From positions 1-64,000 of the forward strand of contig NZ_WQPL01000004.1 in assembly GCF_018785245.1 (NCBI RefSeq): 64,000 nt of DNA, in the 5' to 3' direction. The position numbers and the translations under genes were made by a program. This stretch comes from Collinsella aerofaciens (GTDB taxonomy: Bacteria; Actinomycetota; Coriobacteriia; Coriobacteriales; Coriobacteriaceae). Positions 62,569 to 64,000 of this stretch are shown here, one piece after another. The notes below the pieces were generated by a model. That model did no database searches. It was not told where the DNA came from and worked only from the letters and a program-made list of their open reading frames with translations. How positions within the stretch are numbered: position 1 is the stretch's first letter; each line of letters begins with the position of its first letter.

Positions 62569-63203
62569 AACTCGGCAAACTCGGGAGCACCGACCTCAAT
62601 CTCCTCGCGCCCCGCCATAAGCTCGCGCATCTTAGCGCAAAATGGCTCCTGCTCCCCCGCCTTAAACACCAAATGAAGTGTCACGGCATCCGCGTAATCG
62701 GTATCCGAAACCTTGGCACCCGAATCCTGCGCCAAACGAAGTACCTGCTCGTACTGCGGATAGGCCACATGCACGTCAACCGGCACGACGCTTGTCATCT
62801 CAACGATCTGCCCGGCCTCCTGAGCCGCGGCCACCGCTGCCTGCGTCGCCGCGGTATAGGCGCGTACCAAGCCACCAGGCCCCAACAGCGTGCCACCAAA
62901 ATAGCGCGTCACTACGCAGCAAACATTTTTGAGCTCCGCGCCGCGCAACACCTCGAGCGTCGGCATACCGCTTGTGCGGCTCGGCTCACCATCATCGCTC
63001 TGGCGTTCGCGTCCATCGACCAAAATCCACGCGGGAACATTGTGCCGAGCGTTGTAATGACGCTTGCGAACCATCTCGATAAAGGCATTCGCCTCATCCT
63101 CGGACTCAATATGGACCAGCTGGGCAATAAACCGGCTCTTGCGGTCCACAAACTCGCCCGAAGCCTCAATATTCGATTGCAGAGTAAAATAGCTGTCCAA
63201 CAA
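62565..63203 (-). CDS. yigZ: YigZ/IMPACT family protein
   Basis: This 212-residue protein has an N-terminal IMPACT domain with the family motif SDDGEPSRTSGMP and RYFGGTLLGPGGLVRAY, and a C-terminal ferredoxin-like DUF1949 domain. Biochemical role is not established; relatives affect translation or amino acid starvation response. The start is TTG (63203 or 63200) with GAGGGG just upstream. It is monocistronic, running towards and overlapping the C_GCAxxG_C_C stop codon. Confidence 0.85.
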   Translation of the reverse strand: MLDSYFTLQSNIEASGEFVDRKSRFIAQLVHIESEDEANAFIEMVRKRHYNARHNVPAWILVDGRERQSDDGEPSRTSGMPTLEVLRGAELKNVCCVVTRYFGGTLLGPGGLVRAYTAATQAAVAAAQEAGQIVEMTSVVPVDVHVAYPQYEQVLRLAQDSGAKVSDTDYADAVTLHLVFKAGEQEPFCAKMRELMAGREEIEVGAPEFAEF

Positions 63204-63289
63204 AGCCCCTCAACAAAACTAAGCGCGGCAACAAACAGCCTCAATAATACGGCAAACACCATATCGATTGTCAGGGTAACAAAAATGCC

Positions 63290-63646
63290 AAGTGGGCCTG
63301 TAAGCCGGGTTCTGTCGTGAACGGTCATTTATCTTGTCTGCACGTTACCGTGCAGCTCCACGCACGCTACCCGAACGCGGACCGGGCCGGCCCATAGCGT
63401 TCCTATTCGCGCTTGCTCCGGATGGGGCTTGCCAAGCCGCCGTGTTACCACGACGCTGGTGGTCTCTTACACCACCGTTTCAGCTTTTCCCTTTACGCCT
63501 TGCGGCGCAGGTGGGAGTCTTCTTTTCTGCGGCGCTTTCCGTCGGATCACTCCGCCCGGCCGTTAGCCGGCATCCCGCCCTCTGGAGCCCGGACTTTCCT
63601 CACGCGTGCTGCAAGCAGCACATCGCGCGACCGTCTGGCCCACTCA
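63290..63646 (-). ncRNA. rnpB: RNase P RNA, class A
   Basis: The minus strand carries the RNase P catalytic core: 5' AGTGGGCC pairs with 3' GGCCCACT (P1), GAGGAAAGTCCGGGC follows the 5' domain, and ACAGAACCCGGCTTA closes the core. GC-rich arms lie between. TTTTTG after 63290 terminates it. It is about 357 bases long, normal for class A. Confidence 0.95.
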
Positions 63647-63656
63647 GCAGTGTAAG

Positions 63657-63662
63657 AGTGTA
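63657..63662 (-). promoter_or_regulatory. rnpB -10 element
   Basis: TACACT on the minus strand ends about 10 bases before the RNase P RNA 5' end, with TTGCCT-like bases 15-17 further up. Confidence 0.45.
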
Positions 63663-63810
63663 GCACACCGTTGCCGCAGGCAATGGCACAACACAAGCGT
63701 TCGACACGATAAACCAAGAACCGCGCTATGCAGTACAATAGAGTCGTCGATGGGCAACGTCGTCAGTCGAGACACGACCGCGCTCCGCACCCCTCCGTCT
63801 ACTCGGTGCG

Positions 63811-63850
63811 CTCCCGCCTCCTCCCCGAGGCGGGATGTCGGCATTTTTCA
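63811..63850 (+). terminator. Terminator-like hairpin of an unassigned plus-strand transcript
   Basis: CCCGCCTC / GAGGCGGG with a 6-base loop is followed by ATGTCGGCATTTTTC on the plus strand. No gene ends before it; TACAAT at 63734-63739 could be a promoter, giving a possible small RNA of about 110 bases. Otherwise 63647-63988 contains no gene. Confidence 0.4.
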
Positions 63851-63932
63851 TGCACCGACAACCCAATAGCCTGTGAACAGCCCGGGCAGCATTGCACACG
63901 GGCAGCATCGCGTACCTCAGCAACAAATGCAA

Positions 63933-63966
63933 AAAGGGACCCGTCCATTGCGGACGGATCCCTTAA
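63933..63966 (-). terminator. Terminator of the gene entering from the right edge
   Basis: GGGATCCGTCC pairs with GGACGGGTCCC (one G-U) over a 5-base loop and is followed by TTTTTGC on the minus strand, just past the stop codon at 63989. Confidence 0.85.
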
Positions 63967-63988
63967 AACAAGTGATCGTCAAACCGAT

Positions 63989-64000
63989 TTACTCGGCGTC
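63989..64000 (-). CDS. C-terminal end of a gene cut by the window edge
   Basis: The last bases read as minus-strand codons D-A-E followed by TAA, and a strong terminator follows 23 bases later. The protein cannot be identified. Confidence 0.5.
   Translation of the reverse strand, partial: DAE

Overview
The window looks like a chromosome segment of a strictly anaerobic, moderately high-GC actinomycete of class Coriobacteriia, most likely Collinsella. This is an inference from gene content: a formate hydrogenlyase built around a selenocysteine formate dehydrogenase, oxygen-sensitive double-cubane enzymes, an NADP-type glutamate dehydrogenase, GC-rich codon use and frequent TTG/GTG starts. No species-level marker such as rRNA is present.

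Layout. 1-9.9 kb is housekeeping: an M24 aminopeptidase, folC, valS, then the clpX-clpP-tig protein-quality cluster and a tRNA-Leu. 9.9-15.3 kb holds a two-gene xanthine dehydrogenase-like molybdenum hydroxylase and gdhA. 15.5-20.4 kb is a selenium/molybdenum block: a DUF3343 protein, mobA, tRNA-Sec (selC), selB and selA. 20.5-22.6 kb is an orphan molybdopterin oxidoreductase. 22.7-38.1 kb is one long minus-strand operon for a complete formate hydrogenlyase of the ion-pumping Hyf type: hydN, fdhF, hycB/hyfA, hyfB, hyfC, hyfD, hyfE, hyfF, hycE/hyfG, hyfH, hycG/hyfI, hycH, hycI and focA. An AT-rich divergent region separates it from a RelB/PIN toxin-antitoxin pair and an AbiEi/endonuclease-like gene. 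40.9-49.3 kb has two tRNAs, brnQ, a second selenium operon (selD, yedF, DUF3343, cysteine desulfurase) and two double-cubane reductase-like proteins with their ATP-dependent activase. 49.7-55.1 kb is molybdate uptake (modABC) and cofactor synthesis (mogA, moeA). 55.3-64 kb holds a CLC-type channel/antiporter, a lipid kinase, a GGQ release-factor-like protein, xpt, an MFS exporter, metY, a C_GCAxxG_C_C protein, yigZ and RNase P RNA.

How it fits together. Formate reaches FdhF through FocA. FdhF needs molybdopterin (ModABC, MogA, MoeA, MobA) and selenocysteine (SelA, SelB, SelC, SelD). Electrons pass through HycB and HycF/G to the NiFe site of HycE, which releases H2, while the membrane arm probably moves ions. 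Nearly every input this enzyme needs is encoded in the same 40 kb.

Two genes would be mis-called by standard software because UGA is read as selenocysteine. FdhF is split at codon 140. SelD appears to lose its catalytic N-terminus, which actually carries Sec at position 17. Each UGA is followed by a plausible bacterial SECIS hairpin. Other notable signals are at least two families of dispersed intergenic palindromes, a ModB permease with an extra secreted domain, and a PIN toxin lacking two catalytic acids.
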